DNA of 64,000 nt from assembly GCA_964511495.1 (NCBI GenBank), contig CAZEFT010000002.1, positions 1-64,000 on the forward strand. Direction: 5' to 3'. The notes under the pieces were generated by a model, which was not told where the DNA came from, did no database searches, and worked only from the letters and a program-made list of their open reading frames with translations. Shown here piece after piece: positions 43,135 to 51,784 of this stretch (positions are counted from its first letter, which is position 1; each line of letters starts with the position of its first letter). Made by a program: the position numbers and the translations under genes. This DNA is from Litorimonas sp964511495. GTDB lineage: Bacteria > Pseudomonadota > Alphaproteobacteria > Caulobacterales > Maricaulaceae.

Positions 43135-43918
43135 CTCGTTGGGCTAACATTCCGACAGTTTTATCAATGAGTGTCAGATCAGCCCCTTTGCCATGTCCCG
43201 GTACCACGATTTTTGTCTCGGGATAGGTCGCCTTGACCCAAGCGAGGCTCTCCGCCCAGACTTTCAGATCGGCATCAGATGTATTGCCGAGCGTTTTGGA
43301 TTCTGCCCCTCTGACGGTGCAGCCTGCATAAAGAATATTCGCGGACGGAATATAGACCACCAAATTGTCACTGGCGTGACCATGACCGGGATAGGCGACT
43401 TCGACACTGCCGACTTTGGTGCGAGACTTGGCTTCGCGCAAAGCGGAGACAGAAGTGTTAGGTACTGGCCAGCCCCTAGAGGCGGCAAGGGCAGGCGTAT
43501 CTGGATGGGTGAAGACCTGAATATTCTCACGCTCTGCGGCATCCACGCCCATGACGCGATCGGCATGATGATGGGTAACAATCAATTTTGTAACGGGCTT
43601 GCCAATTTCTTTTTTGATGGTTTCGAGAAGTGAAACCGTAGCGAGTTCTCCCCATGCGGCATCGGCTAAGATGACATCGTCGCCATCGACAATAATAACA
43701 CCATTGACGGGGATAGGCTGTTGGCCAGGTATCAAATAATTAGACGTATGAACCCAGACATTATCGGCGATTTTAGCCAATGAAACAGGGTAATCGGCTT
43801 GGACTTTTTCCAGAAAACTATCCTGTGCAGCCGTATTGGATGGCGCATTTGTTTCACCGCCACACGCGATCAGTAAAGAAGATAATCCAATCAAAGACAG
43901 ATGAGAGAGGCGCATCAT
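43094..43918 (-). CDS. Subclass B1 metallo-beta-lactamase-like lipoprotein
   Basis: The 274-residue product has a lipobox LIAC (Cys19) and an MBL fold. All six B1 zinc ligands are visible: His116, His118 and Asp120 in THHHADRVMG, His181 in YPGHGHASDN, Cys200 in LYAGCTVRG and His242 in VVPGHGKGAD. The SDN and LGNTSDADLKVW phrases are also B1-specific. The residue matching the substrate-binding Lys224 is Arg203. MBL-fold hydrolases such as glyoxalase II lack the active-site Cys, so a true B1 enzyme is the best reading. Activity on beta-lactams is untested. Like NDM-1 it would be membrane-anchored. Confidence 0.85.
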   Translation of the reverse strand: MMRLSHLSLIGLSSLLIACGGETNAPSNTAAQDSFLEKVQADYPVSLAKIADNVWVHTSNYLIPGQQPIPVNGVIIVDGDDVILADAAWGELATVSLLETIKKEIGKPVTKLIVTHHHADRVMGVDAAERENIQVFTHPDTPALAASRGWPVPNTSVSALREAKSRTKVGSVEVAYPGHGHASDNLVVYIPSANILYAGCTVRGAESKTLGNTSDADLKVWAESLAWVKATYPETKIVVPGHGKGADLTLIDKTVGMLAQRVNSQNEGESADTP

Positions 43919-44021
43919 TTAACCCTGTGATGAAATTTTGCGCTTTATAACAAGCCATGACTCGCTTGCAAGCGCGAGGGTTGCTCACCTTATGAGATTG
44001 GGAGTTTAAAATAACACGTGT

Positions 44022-44792
44022 TTATAGGCCCTCAAGTTTTGCTCGTAGGCTTAACAAGTCTCGCCAAGCGTCCTTTTTCAATGCGGGTTGTCTCAAGAGG
44101 AAGGCAGGATGATAGAGGGGCAATGCGGGACGAACTGCACCGCCAATATCAATCTCCTGCCACTGGCCGTGGTTTTTCATAATGCCGGTCAGTCCGGTGA
44201 GTGCTGTCATAGAAACACCACCGACCAGCAAGAGAGCTTTGGGATTGACCAACTGAACATGCCGATCAAGGAAAGGGCGACAAAGGGCAATTTCGTCCGG
44301 TTTCGGATTGCGGTTTTTCGGTGGACGCCAATTCACCACATTGGTGATATAAAATTGCTCTTCATTCAGACCAATGGCGGCCAACATCTGGTCTAATAAC
44401 TGACCGGAGCGTCCAACAAAGGGTTTGCCTTGAATATCTTCATCGCGTCCGGGGGCTTCGCCAATAATCATTAAATCTGCTTCGGGGTTACCGCGCGAAA
44501 ACACGCATTGCCGTGCCCCGTCTGATAAGGCTCCGGCATCAAAGCTTTGCATGGCTGTGCGTAAATCACCCAATGTTTTGGCACGAGCCGCGATCTCTGA
44601 GGACGCGACTTTTGGGGGGGCACTTTCAACAGTCTGCGAGCGCGGTGCAGAACCGGTCTGTAGAGTTTGTTTTTCAACCTTTTTGACGGGAAGTTTGCGT
44701 TCAGGTCTCACCGCTGGGCTTGGCGCAAGGTCGGGTACATCAACCCCAACCCTGTCATACCAATCCATTAATGAGCGTAACGCTTTGTCCAT
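44022..44792 (-). CDS. Family-4-like uracil-DNA glycosylase lacking the Fe-S cysteines
   Basis: The 256-residue product has a proline-rich N-terminal extension of about 70 residues. The family 4 motif is GEAPGRDED, followed by KPFVGRSGQLLD, NVVNWRPPKNRNPKPDE and HPAFLLRQP. Only two cysteines occur (ARQCVF and ALCRPF), so the usual four-Cys 4Fe-4S cluster is not supported. I recall a Bradyrhizobium UDG of this type described without a cluster. It removes uracil from DNA. The gene is about 20 bp downstream of the RimB/RimK-like gene on the same strand. Confidence 0.82.
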   Translation of the reverse strand: MDKALRSLMDWYDRVGVDVPDLAPSPAVRPERKLPVKKVEKQTLQTGSAPRSQTVESAPPKVASSEIAARAKTLGDLRTAMQSFDAGALSDGARQCVFSRGNPEADLMIIGEAPGRDEDIQGKPFVGRSGQLLDQMLAAIGLNEEQFYITNVVNWRPPKNRNPKPDEIALCRPFLDRHVQLVNPKALLLVGGVSMTALTGLTGIMKNHGQWQEIDIGGAVRPALPLYHPAFLLRQPALKKDAWRDLLSLRAKLEGL

Positions 44793-44813
44793 TACAGAGT
44801 TATCCGAGCCATA

Positions 44814-46214
44814 TCATTTGGCTTTTGTCCTGAAGACCGTTCGGACATTATTTTCGATACATTCAATAATATTATCGGCGATATCCAGCCCGGTGGCTTT
44901 TTCGATACCTTCTAGTCCCGGGGAAGAATTGACTTCCAGTATTTTTGGCCCTTCGTCAGAGCGAAGAATATCGACACCCGCGACGTTAAGTTTGAGGATT
45001 CTCGCCGCTTTAACGGCCACACGTCTTTCTTCGCGTTTTAAACGGACCTTTTTCACACTGCCACCTTGATGGACGTTTGAACGGAACTCTCCGGGCTGAG
45101 CAGTACGCATCATGGCCCCGACGACTTTTCCGTCGACAACAAAACAGCGAAGGTCAGAGCCATTAGCCTCTTTAACAAATTCCTGAACGAGGAAATGCGC
45201 ATTCAATCCGCGAAAGGCATCCACGAGAGCATTGGCCGCTTTACGGGTCTCCGCCAAGACAACGCCTTTGCCTTGTGTGGATTCCAAAAGCTTCACCACT
45301 ACAGGGGAACCGCCCACGAGGTCGATGATCCCTTTTGTGTCCCGCGAACTGCGCGCAAAAGCGGTTGTCGGCATGCCTAAACCATGTTGCGCCAAAACTT
45401 GATGCGCCAAAAGTTTGTCACGAGAATTACCAATTGAGCTACTCATATTCAGACAATAAACGCCCATACTTTCAAACTGTCTGACAACGGCCATGCCGTA
45501 AAATGTCATACGCGACCCAATACGTGGGATGATGGCGTCATAGCGCGGCAAGGGCGCGCCGTCGTAATGAACCTCCGGCTTATGGGCGTTAATCGCCATA
45601 TAGCAGCGTGATGTTTCGATACAGTCAATGACGTGACCGCGCGCTTCTGCGGCTTCGATCATGCGTCGGTTAGAATAGTTTTTGGGCTCTTGTGTGAGGA
45701 TGCCGATTCGCAAAGGGCGACGCGGTATCGCCTTTTTGCCCTGACGTTTTTTATAAACGGTATAAGACAATTCAGGCTGTTGGAAACTAAGGCTCGGCGC
45801 GACAGAGACGTCTTCGATTAAGGCTGAACGACCCAATAACATCCGGTAACCCATGGTCTCCCGATTGGTGAGAGAAATATCAATCGGCCATTTTTTGCCG
45901 TCAATATGCACGTCAGAACGGATGACATAACGCAGCTCTGTCGAGCCGTTTGAGCTTGTCACATTTCGGCGATCAATAACTTTGGCAGAACAAATGACCT
46001 CTATGCTCGGGTCAGAAGGGTCGGGATGCATAATAAACCGGACTTGAGGGTTTTTCTCTGTGCCAAAGGGTTCAATGGCCACAGCATGAAGTGCGGATGT
46101 CCGTGCTCCAGTATCGACCTTAGCCTTTATGGCCGGTAACGATAAATCCGGCAGGCTGACCCATTCTTCCCAACCAAGTTGAATGATTTCTTTCTGAATA
46201 TTGTCTGATGTAAT
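44814..46214 (-). CDS. RimB-like aspartic protease domain fused to RimK-like ATP-grasp ligase
   Basis: Read from an ATT at 46214, the product has 466 residues. The N-terminal domain contains DTGARTS (34-40) and ALHA, the hallmark of RimB-type (DUF785) retropepsin-like domains. A RimK-like ATP-grasp ligase follows, with NSRDKLLAHQVLAQHGL, PVVVKLLESTQGKGV, VQEFVKEANGSDLR and ILEVNSSPGLEGIEKA. RimK adds glutamates to protein C-termini, and RimB controls or trims them. The only GTG start (46082) would delete the DTGARTS motif. ATT has GGAGAG six bases upstream. It may be the AUU start known from infC. Start is inference; domains are secure. Confidence 0.75.
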   Translation of the reverse strand: MTSDNIQKEIIQLGWEEWVSLPDLSLPAIKAKVDTGARTSALHAVAIEPFGTEKNPQVRFIMHPDPSDPSIEVICSAKVIDRRNVTSSNGSTELRYVIRSDVHIDGKKWPIDISLTNRETMGYRMLLGRSALIEDVSVAPSLSFQQPELSYTVYKKRQGKKAIPRRPLRIGILTQEPKNYSNRRMIEAAEARGHVIDCIETSRCYMAINAHKPEVHYDGAPLPRYDAIIPRIGSRMTFYGMAVVRQFESMGVYCLNMSSSIGNSRDKLLAHQVLAQHGLGMPTTAFARSSRDTKGIIDLVGGSPVVVKLLESTQGKGVVLAETRKAANALVDAFRGLNAHFLVQEFVKEANGSDLRCFVVDGKVVGAMMRTAQPGEFRSNVHQGGSVKKVRLKREERRVAVKAARILKLNVAGVDILRSDEGPKILEVNSSPGLEGIEKATGLDIADNIIECIENNVRTVFRTKAK

Positions 46215-46403
46215 CTCAAACTCTCCAATTTTTGTGTAAATGCGACAAGACCTAAGCTTGTCCCGCCCTTCAATAATGTTTAATCCCTTTAAAGATTTAT
46301 ATCCTTCTGGGAAACAATAAGGCTATGCTAAACGTAATTTAGCTGTGAGCAAATTATAGACCATGCGTTTAGCGATACAAGGTATGAGGAAAGAGGTGTT
46401 CTT

Positions 46404-48059
46404 ATGAGTGAACGTGAAAGCATGGACTATGATGTTGTCATTGTTGGCGCAGGGCCAGCCGGCTTATCGGCAGCGATACGTCTGAAGCAACTCAATGCTG
46501 ATCTCTCTGTCGTCGTTTTGGAAAAGGGGTCTGAAGTCGGTGCACACATCCTCTCCGGGGCTGTGTTGGACCCCGTCGGATTAAAAAAGCTTTTTCCTGA
46601 TGTCGAAAACATGTCGGGTACACCGCTGAAAACCCAGGTGAACGCTGACAAGTTTTATATTTTCGGCCCTGCTGGCTCTATGCAAATCCCGAATTTGGTT
46701 TTGCCGCCACTGATGAATAATCACGGCAATTATATCGTATCTATGGCCAATACATGCCGCTGGATGGCTGAACAGGCTGAAAATCTGGGCGTAGAAATCT
46801 TCCCGGGCATGTCTTGTTCTGATCTGGTTTACCGCGAAGACGGTTCCGTTAAAGGGGTCGTCGCTGGAGAGTTCGGATACCAGAAAGACGGCTCTAAGGG
46901 CCCGGGTTACGAACCGGGTATGGAACTTCACGGCAAATATGTTTTCTTATCCGAAGGCGCACGTGGTTCGCTATCAAAAATTGTCATCAATAAGTTTGAA
47001 TTAGACAAAGATGCACAGCCATCAAAGTTTGGCCTCGGCATGAAAGAAATCTGGGATATTGACCCTGAGAAACACCGTGAAGGCAAGGTCGTGCATAGCT
47101 CGGGCTGGCCTTTAGGCTGGAAACAGGGCGGCGGGTCTTTCTTATATCACGCCGAAAATAATCAGGTCTTTTTAGGCATGATTATCGATTTGAATTATAA
47201 AAATCCGTATCTCTATCCCTATGCTGAGTTCCAGAAATGGAAAACTCACCCGGAAATTGCTGAGCTTTTGAAGGGCGGTAAACGTGTCGCCTATGGCGCG
47301 CGCGTTGTAACAAAAGGTGGCATCCAATCCGTACCCCGTGTTTGTTTCCCCGGTGGAGCCCTCTTAGGCTGTACAGCAGGACTGGTGAATCTTCCGCGGA
47401 TTAAGGGTAATCATAATGCGATGTTGTCAGGCATTGCGGCGGCGGATGCCGCTTTTAATGCCTTGCAAATGGGCCGCTCAGGTGACGAGCTGACGGCATA
47501 TGATGATGAGTTGCAAGACGGGGCCATTGGTGATGATTTGCGGCCCGTACGGAATGTAGCGCCACTGAATGCACGTTTCGGCCCGTTCCTCGGCGGCATG
47601 TTGATGGGCGGAATGGATATGTGGTCGGCCACTTTGTTGAAATTCAATCCATTCGGGACGATGAAACACGCCAAAGATGATGCGCAGTCCACAGAGAAGA
47701 AAGATAAATATAAGCCGATTGATTATCCGAAGCCGGATGGGATTTTAACATTTGATCGCTTAACGAATGTCAGCTTCACTGCGACCAATCACAGTGAAGA
47801 CCAGCCAAGCCATTTGAAACTCATTGACGATTCTATTCCAATCTCCGTTAATTTACCCGAATATGACGAACCGGCGCAGCGTTACTGTCCTGCCGGTGTC
47901 TATGAGGTAGTACGTGAAGATGATGGCTCTAACCCGCGTTTCCAAATCAATTCACAGAACTGCATTCATTGTAAGACCTGTGATTTGAAAGACCCGAGCA
48001 AGAATATTGTCTGGACTGTTCCGGAAGGCGGTGGAGGCCCGAATTACCCGAATATGTAA
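46404..48059 (+). CDS. etfQO: Electron transfer flavoprotein:ubiquinone oxidoreductase
   Basis: The 551-residue flavoprotein passes electrons from ETF, reduced by acyl-CoA and other dehydrogenases, to ubiquinone. FAD is bound by VIVGAGPAGLSAA (11-23), and EKGSEVGAHILSG follows. The C-terminus has a single 4Fe-4S ferredoxin domain with CPAGVYEVV and CIHCKTCDLKDPSKNI. AAAGAGGTG lies before the ATG. It is divergent from the RimB/RimK gene over about 190 bp and is full length. Confidence 0.97.
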   Translation: MSERESMDYDVVIVGAGPAGLSAAIRLKQLNADLSVVVLEKGSEVGAHILSGAVLDPVGLKKLFPDVENMSGTPLKTQVNADKFYIFGPAGSMQIPNLVLPPLMNNHGNYIVSMANTCRWMAEQAENLGVEIFPGMSCSDLVYREDGSVKGVVAGEFGYQKDGSKGPGYEPGMELHGKYVFLSEGARGSLSKIVINKFELDKDAQPSKFGLGMKEIWDIDPEKHREGKVVHSSGWPLGWKQGGGSFLYHAENNQVFLGMIIDLNYKNPYLYPYAEFQKWKTHPEIAELLKGGKRVAYGARVVTKGGIQSVPRVCFPGGALLGCTAGLVNLPRIKGNHNAMLSGIAAADAAFNALQMGRSGDELTAYDDELQDGAIGDDLRPVRNVAPLNARFGPFLGGMLMGGMDMWSATLLKFNPFGTMKHAKDDAQSTEKKDKYKPIDYPKPDGILTFDRLTNVSFTATNHSEDQPSHLKLIDDSIPISVNLPEYDEPAQRYCPAGVYEVVREDDGSNPRFQINSQNCIHCKTCDLKDPSKNIVWTVPEGGGGPNYPNM

Positions 48060-48101
48060 TTTGTTCTTTGCTGCCCTGAAACTTTCGCCATAAGTGATGT
48101 T

Positions 48102-49838
48102 ATGACTTCATTTTTGCTCTCCTCGCCATTGCGAAAAACTCTTTTGGCTTTCTCGGCCGCATCCATATTAAGCTTCGCAGCGACTTTGCCCGCTTTTGCG
48201 GCCAAGCCGTCCTCCAATGTTTTAGAGACGCCGGAAGACGCCCAATTATTGGGGGATTATCTGGCGGGTAGCTATGCCGGCTATCTGGATGATATGCAGG
48301 CCCGTTCGGATTACTTTACCAAGGCTTTCAAAGCCTCACCGAAAGACGGGCGATTGGGACGTCGTGCCGTAACGGCGGCCTTAATGGCCGGGGATTTTGA
48401 ACATTCCAAAAAACTAGCCAAAGACTTATATAAAATCGATAAAACGGAAAGCATGGCGCAAGCCATTCTCGCCGTGGATGCCTTTTCGCGAGGGCGTCAT
48501 AGGTCAGTCAAAAAATATGTGAATGCTGATAGTGCCGACATCACCATGGCGATTGTCATGGCCTTCACTGAGGGCTGGAATCATGTAGCGCTTGGAAATG
48601 AGGAAAAGGCCAAAGCCGTTTTCGAAGGGCAAAAGCCGAGAGCTTATTTCGGCGAATTAGGTGAGCTGCAAATTGCCAAAATGGCGGCGTATTCTAAAGA
48701 TAAAGAGACGGCGAAAACATTCTACAAAAAATTTGAAGAGCCGGGACAAGCCCGAGTAGAAACCACGCTCGCCAAAGCGCGCTTTTATGCCAATATCGGT
48801 GAGACGGACAAAGCCCAAACCGTTTTGGAAGATTATATTGAGGCGTCTGGCTTGGAGAGCGGCCCTTTATCGGATTATGCACAAAAGCTGAAAGACGGGG
48901 GCGATATTGACAAGCCTTTGAGCCCGAAACAGCAGCTTTCTCGTGCTTTGACAGATCCATCCTATGAGTTTTTCCTACGCAATCGCGCCACAGACGCGGC
49001 TGAGGTCTATCTTCGTCTCGCTTTGCAGGTCGACCCGAAAAATGAGAAAGCGCAACTTTGGTTGGCGAGCTTATTGGAGAATACGGACCGCTCTGATGAG
49101 GCGATGCGGATTTATAAATCCTTCGATGAGAAATCCTCTTACATCGTGTCTGCGAGGCTTTCCGAGGCGAATATTTACTTCGATAAGGAAGAGGATGCGA
49201 AAGCTCTCAAGGTTCTTGAAGACGTCAACGCAAAAAAAGAATCCTTCGTTACACGTGAGGCTCTCGGAAGAGCGCGTCTTATTCGTGAAAATTATGCTGA
49301 GGCACTCCCAATCTATACAGCCATCATCGACAGTATGAGCGAGGAAGAAATTCAGAAAAATACACAACCGCTCTATTTTCGCGGCATCAGCTATGAACGC
49401 ACAGATCAGTGGGAAAAGGCCGAAGCTGATTTCTTACGCGTTTTAGAGATTGAGCCAGAGAATGCGGATGCATTAAATTATCTGGGCTATACATGGGTTG
49501 ACCGGGGGGAGAACCTCAAACGTGCCTTTGATATGATCCGTAAAGCGGTTGAATTGGAGCCCGATAGCGGTGCCATTATCGATAGTTTGGGCTGGGCGCA
49601 TTATAAGCTAGGCGAATATAAAGAAGCCAAAGTGCAACTGGAAAAGGCCGTCGAATTATCACCATCCTCTGCGACGATTATTGACCACTTAGGCGATGTT
49701 TATTGGAAGCTTGGGCGATACCGCGAAGCGGGCTATCAATGGGAACGCGCCCTGATTTATGATCCCACGGATGAAGAGCGCGAGACAATAAAGAAGAAAT
49801 TAAAATCAGGTTTGTCGGCAGTTTCGTCCGCTCCCTAA
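48102..49838 (+). CDS. Periplasmic TPR protein
   Basis: The 578-residue product has a signal peptide (to about residue 33, PAFAAK). Helical TPR-like units run throughout, best seen near the C-terminus: WEKAEADFLRVLEIEPENAD, then LKRAFDMIRKAVELEPDSG and YKEAKVQLEKAVELSPSSA. It resembles outer-membrane-linked TPR scaffolds found in alphaproteobacteria. No enzymatic motif is present. It lies 42 bp after etfQO and 21 bp before ispE on one strand, so it may be cotranscribed. Confidence 0.8.
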   Translation: MTSFLLSSPLRKTLLAFSAASILSFAATLPAFAAKPSSNVLETPEDAQLLGDYLAGSYAGYLDDMQARSDYFTKAFKASPKDGRLGRRAVTAALMAGDFEHSKKLAKDLYKIDKTESMAQAILAVDAFSRGRHRSVKKYVNADSADITMAIVMAFTEGWNHVALGNEEKAKAVFEGQKPRAYFGELGELQIAKMAAYSKDKETAKTFYKKFEEPGQARVETTLAKARFYANIGETDKAQTVLEDYIEASGLESGPLSDYAQKLKDGGDIDKPLSPKQQLSRALTDPSYEFFLRNRATDAAEVYLRLALQVDPKNEKAQLWLASLLENTDRSDEAMRIYKSFDEKSSYIVSARLSEANIYFDKEEDAKALKVLEDVNAKKESFVTREALGRARLIRENYAEALPIYTAIIDSMSEEEIQKNTQPLYFRGISYERTDQWEKAEADFLRVLEIEPENADALNYLGYTWVDRGENLKRAFDMIRKAVELEPDSGAIIDSLGWAHYKLGEYKEAKVQLEKAVELSPSSATIIDHLGDVYWKLGRYREAGYQWERALIYDPTDEERETIKKKLKSGLSAVSSAP

Positions 49839-49859
49839 GTCCTCCACACCCATCCATTT

Positions 49860-50711
49860 ATGTCCGTATTAGCCAGAGCGAAAATCAATCTGACCCTTCA
49901 TGTCGGACGGGCTATCGCGTCAGGTCGATTTAAATCTTATCATCCTGTCAATAGCCTCGTCGTCTTTGCGGACTTCGGCGATCGTATTCATTTTGAACCC
50001 GCTGAGACGGACCGATTTGAAATAACGGGGCCGTTTTCCAAGGGGCTGAAACCCGATGCTGATAACTTGGTGAGCAAGGCTCTCAGAGCTTGTGGGGCAG
50101 GGCCTTACTCTGTGACATTGGAAAAACACATTCCTGTCTCTGCAGGTCTGGGCGGCGGTAGTGCGAATGCGGCCGCTGTGTTGCGAGCTTTCGATAAAGA
50201 GCGCAAAGTCAAAGCTGTGGATTTAGGCGCAGACATCCCCGTTTGCCGCTTATCACAAACGGCTTTGATGACCGGGATTGGTGAGTGTGTAGAAACTGTT
50301 CCTGATAAAGGGCAGATCAATGCTGTTTTAATTAATCCACGTGTTGCGGTTTCAACCGCAGATATTTTTAAAGCGTTTGACGCAGATTTGCGAAAAGAAA
50401 ATCCATTAAAATCAAATGTTTCAGATGGTTTATTAGTGTGTACGAAGTCCGGAAAGAACGATCTTCAGCCCATCGCCATGAAAATTGAACCTGTCATCAA
50501 AACGGTTTTAGAGGCCCTGAAGCAAACAGAACATAATTTATTATCTCGGATGAGCGGGAGTGGCGCGACCTGTTTCGGGCTTTATCCCGACGGGACTAGA
50601 GCGGCCGAAGCAGCGGAAAACTTGCAGAGGCATTATCCAGATTGGTGGGTGAAACCCTGCCTCTTAGGCGACGCAGAAGACACAGCACGCACCATGGGAA
50701 TTGCCTCATGA
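49860..50711 (+). CDS. ispE: 4-diphosphocytidyl-2-C-methyl-D-erythritol kinase
   Basis: The 283-residue GHMP kinase of the MEP isoprenoid pathway phosphorylates CDP-ME. It shows AKINLTLHVG at the start, the ATP loop PVSAGLGGGSANAAAVLRAF (residues 89-108) and MSGSGATCFG near the C-terminus. The stop overlaps the start of the next gene by four bases (ATGA), suggesting coupling. Polyprenyl diphosphate synthase, a later user of isoprenoid units, is encoded a kilobase downstream on the other strand. Confidence 0.95.
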   Translation: MSVLARAKINLTLHVGRAIASGRFKSYHPVNSLVVFADFGDRIHFEPAETDRFEITGPFSKGLKPDADNLVSKALRACGAGPYSVTLEKHIPVSAGLGGGSANAAAVLRAFDKERKVKAVDLGADIPVCRLSQTALMTGIGECVETVPDKGQINAVLINPRVAVSTADIFKAFDADLRKENPLKSNVSDGLLVCTKSGKNDLQPIAMKIEPVIKTVLEALKQTEHNLLSRMSGSGATCFGLYPDGTRAAEAAENLQRHYPDWWVKPCLLGDAEDTARTMGIAS

Positions 50712-51784
50712 GTGAGACAGTATTCGCTCATATCTGGCCTGTAATATCTCTGGCGGGTTTGGCCTTTTTCACAAGTCTGGCCATTACAGGGTTTATGGTT
50801 TTTGCCGGAATGGGCGATACGCCTAATGCGCGGAGCAGCCATTCCCGTGTCACGCCGAGTTGCGGTGGTGTCGGCTTTGTTGCAGCTTATGGTGTCTGTA
50901 GTCTGGCATTGGTTCTGATTTTTCCGGGTCTCTTACAAGCTATGCCCGCGAGCTTTGCGAAAATTCTCAGTCTCATTTTTGCGATAGGTGCCTTGGGGTT
51001 ATGCGACGATATTTTTGAAATTTCTTCCAAACTCAAGTTTGTTTTGATGATCGCTATTTCCGCTTTGGGCGTGAGCTGTGTGGGTTATCCGACGGTTTTG
51101 CCTTGGAGTGATGGGATGATTTCTCTGCCGCCTTTATTGGGGTTTTGGGGCGCTGTCTTATGGGTCTTCGTTGTGATTAATGCCGTTAATTTCATTGACG
51201 GCTCAAATGGTCTGATGGCGAACACACTCATCATCCCTTGTCTGGCTTTGGGATTTATCGGATTAAGCGTAGGCTCAATTTTGGCGGCATTTCTATGCGG
51301 CGTGTTAATGTTCGCGCTAATAGGGTTTGTGCCATATAATATGCGCCGCTACGCCGCGATATTTTGCGGAGACACAGGAGCATTGGTTGCGGGTTTCACT
51401 TTTGCTTTAGCCGCCTTGGCGACCGTAAAATCCGATGCGAGCGGATCACTTCTTTACTTCGCCCCATTCCTCATCCTGCCTATTTTGAGCGACGTCTTGC
51501 TGACATTGCTGTGGCGCGCGAAACGACGAAAGAATTTGTTACAGCCCCATAAAGAACACCTCTTTGCGCGACTGATCCTTTCTGGTCTGTCCCACATGCA
51601 AATTGCTTGGATCTATGGTTTAGTGAGCCTTGTCTGCGCCAATCTAGCGGTCTTCGGTATTCAATCCGGATGGATACGCTCCCCGCTTTATATCGGGGGC
51701 GTCGTGATGATATTGACGGGTGTATATTTTAGCTTGGGGCGTTACCTAGCCAAGCGGAAGTCGAAATCTGTCGCGACTAGCTAA
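50708..51784 (+). CDS. WecA/MraY-like polyprenyl-phosphate glycosyl-1-phosphate transferase
   Basis: The 358-residue multi-pass membrane protein (about ten helices) has the family motifs TPNARSSHSRVTPSCGGVGF, GLCDDIFEIS, NFIDGSNGLM and GDTGALVAGF. A loop with PHKEHLFARL lies near residue 295. Such enzymes transfer a sugar-1-phosphate to undecaprenyl phosphate and begin O-antigen or other surface glycan synthesis. The ATG at 50708 overlaps the ispE stop. An upstream in-frame start at 50642 would lie inside ispE. Confidence 0.9.
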   Translation: MSETVFAHIWPVISLAGLAFFTSLAITGFMVFAGMGDTPNARSSHSRVTPSCGGVGFVAAYGVCSLALVLIFPGLLQAMPASFAKILSLIFAIGALGLCDDIFEISSKLKFVLMIAISALGVSCVGYPTVLPWSDGMISLPPLLGFWGAVLWVFVVINAVNFIDGSNGLMANTLIIPCLALGFIGLSVGSILAAFLCGVLMFALIGFVPYNMRRYAAIFCGDTGALVAGFTFALAALATVKSDASGSLLYFAPFLILPILSDVLLTLLWRAKRRKNLLQPHKEHLFARLILSGLSHMQIAWIYGLVSLVCANLAVFGIQSGWIRSPLYIGGVVMILTGVYFSLGRYLAKRKSKSVATS

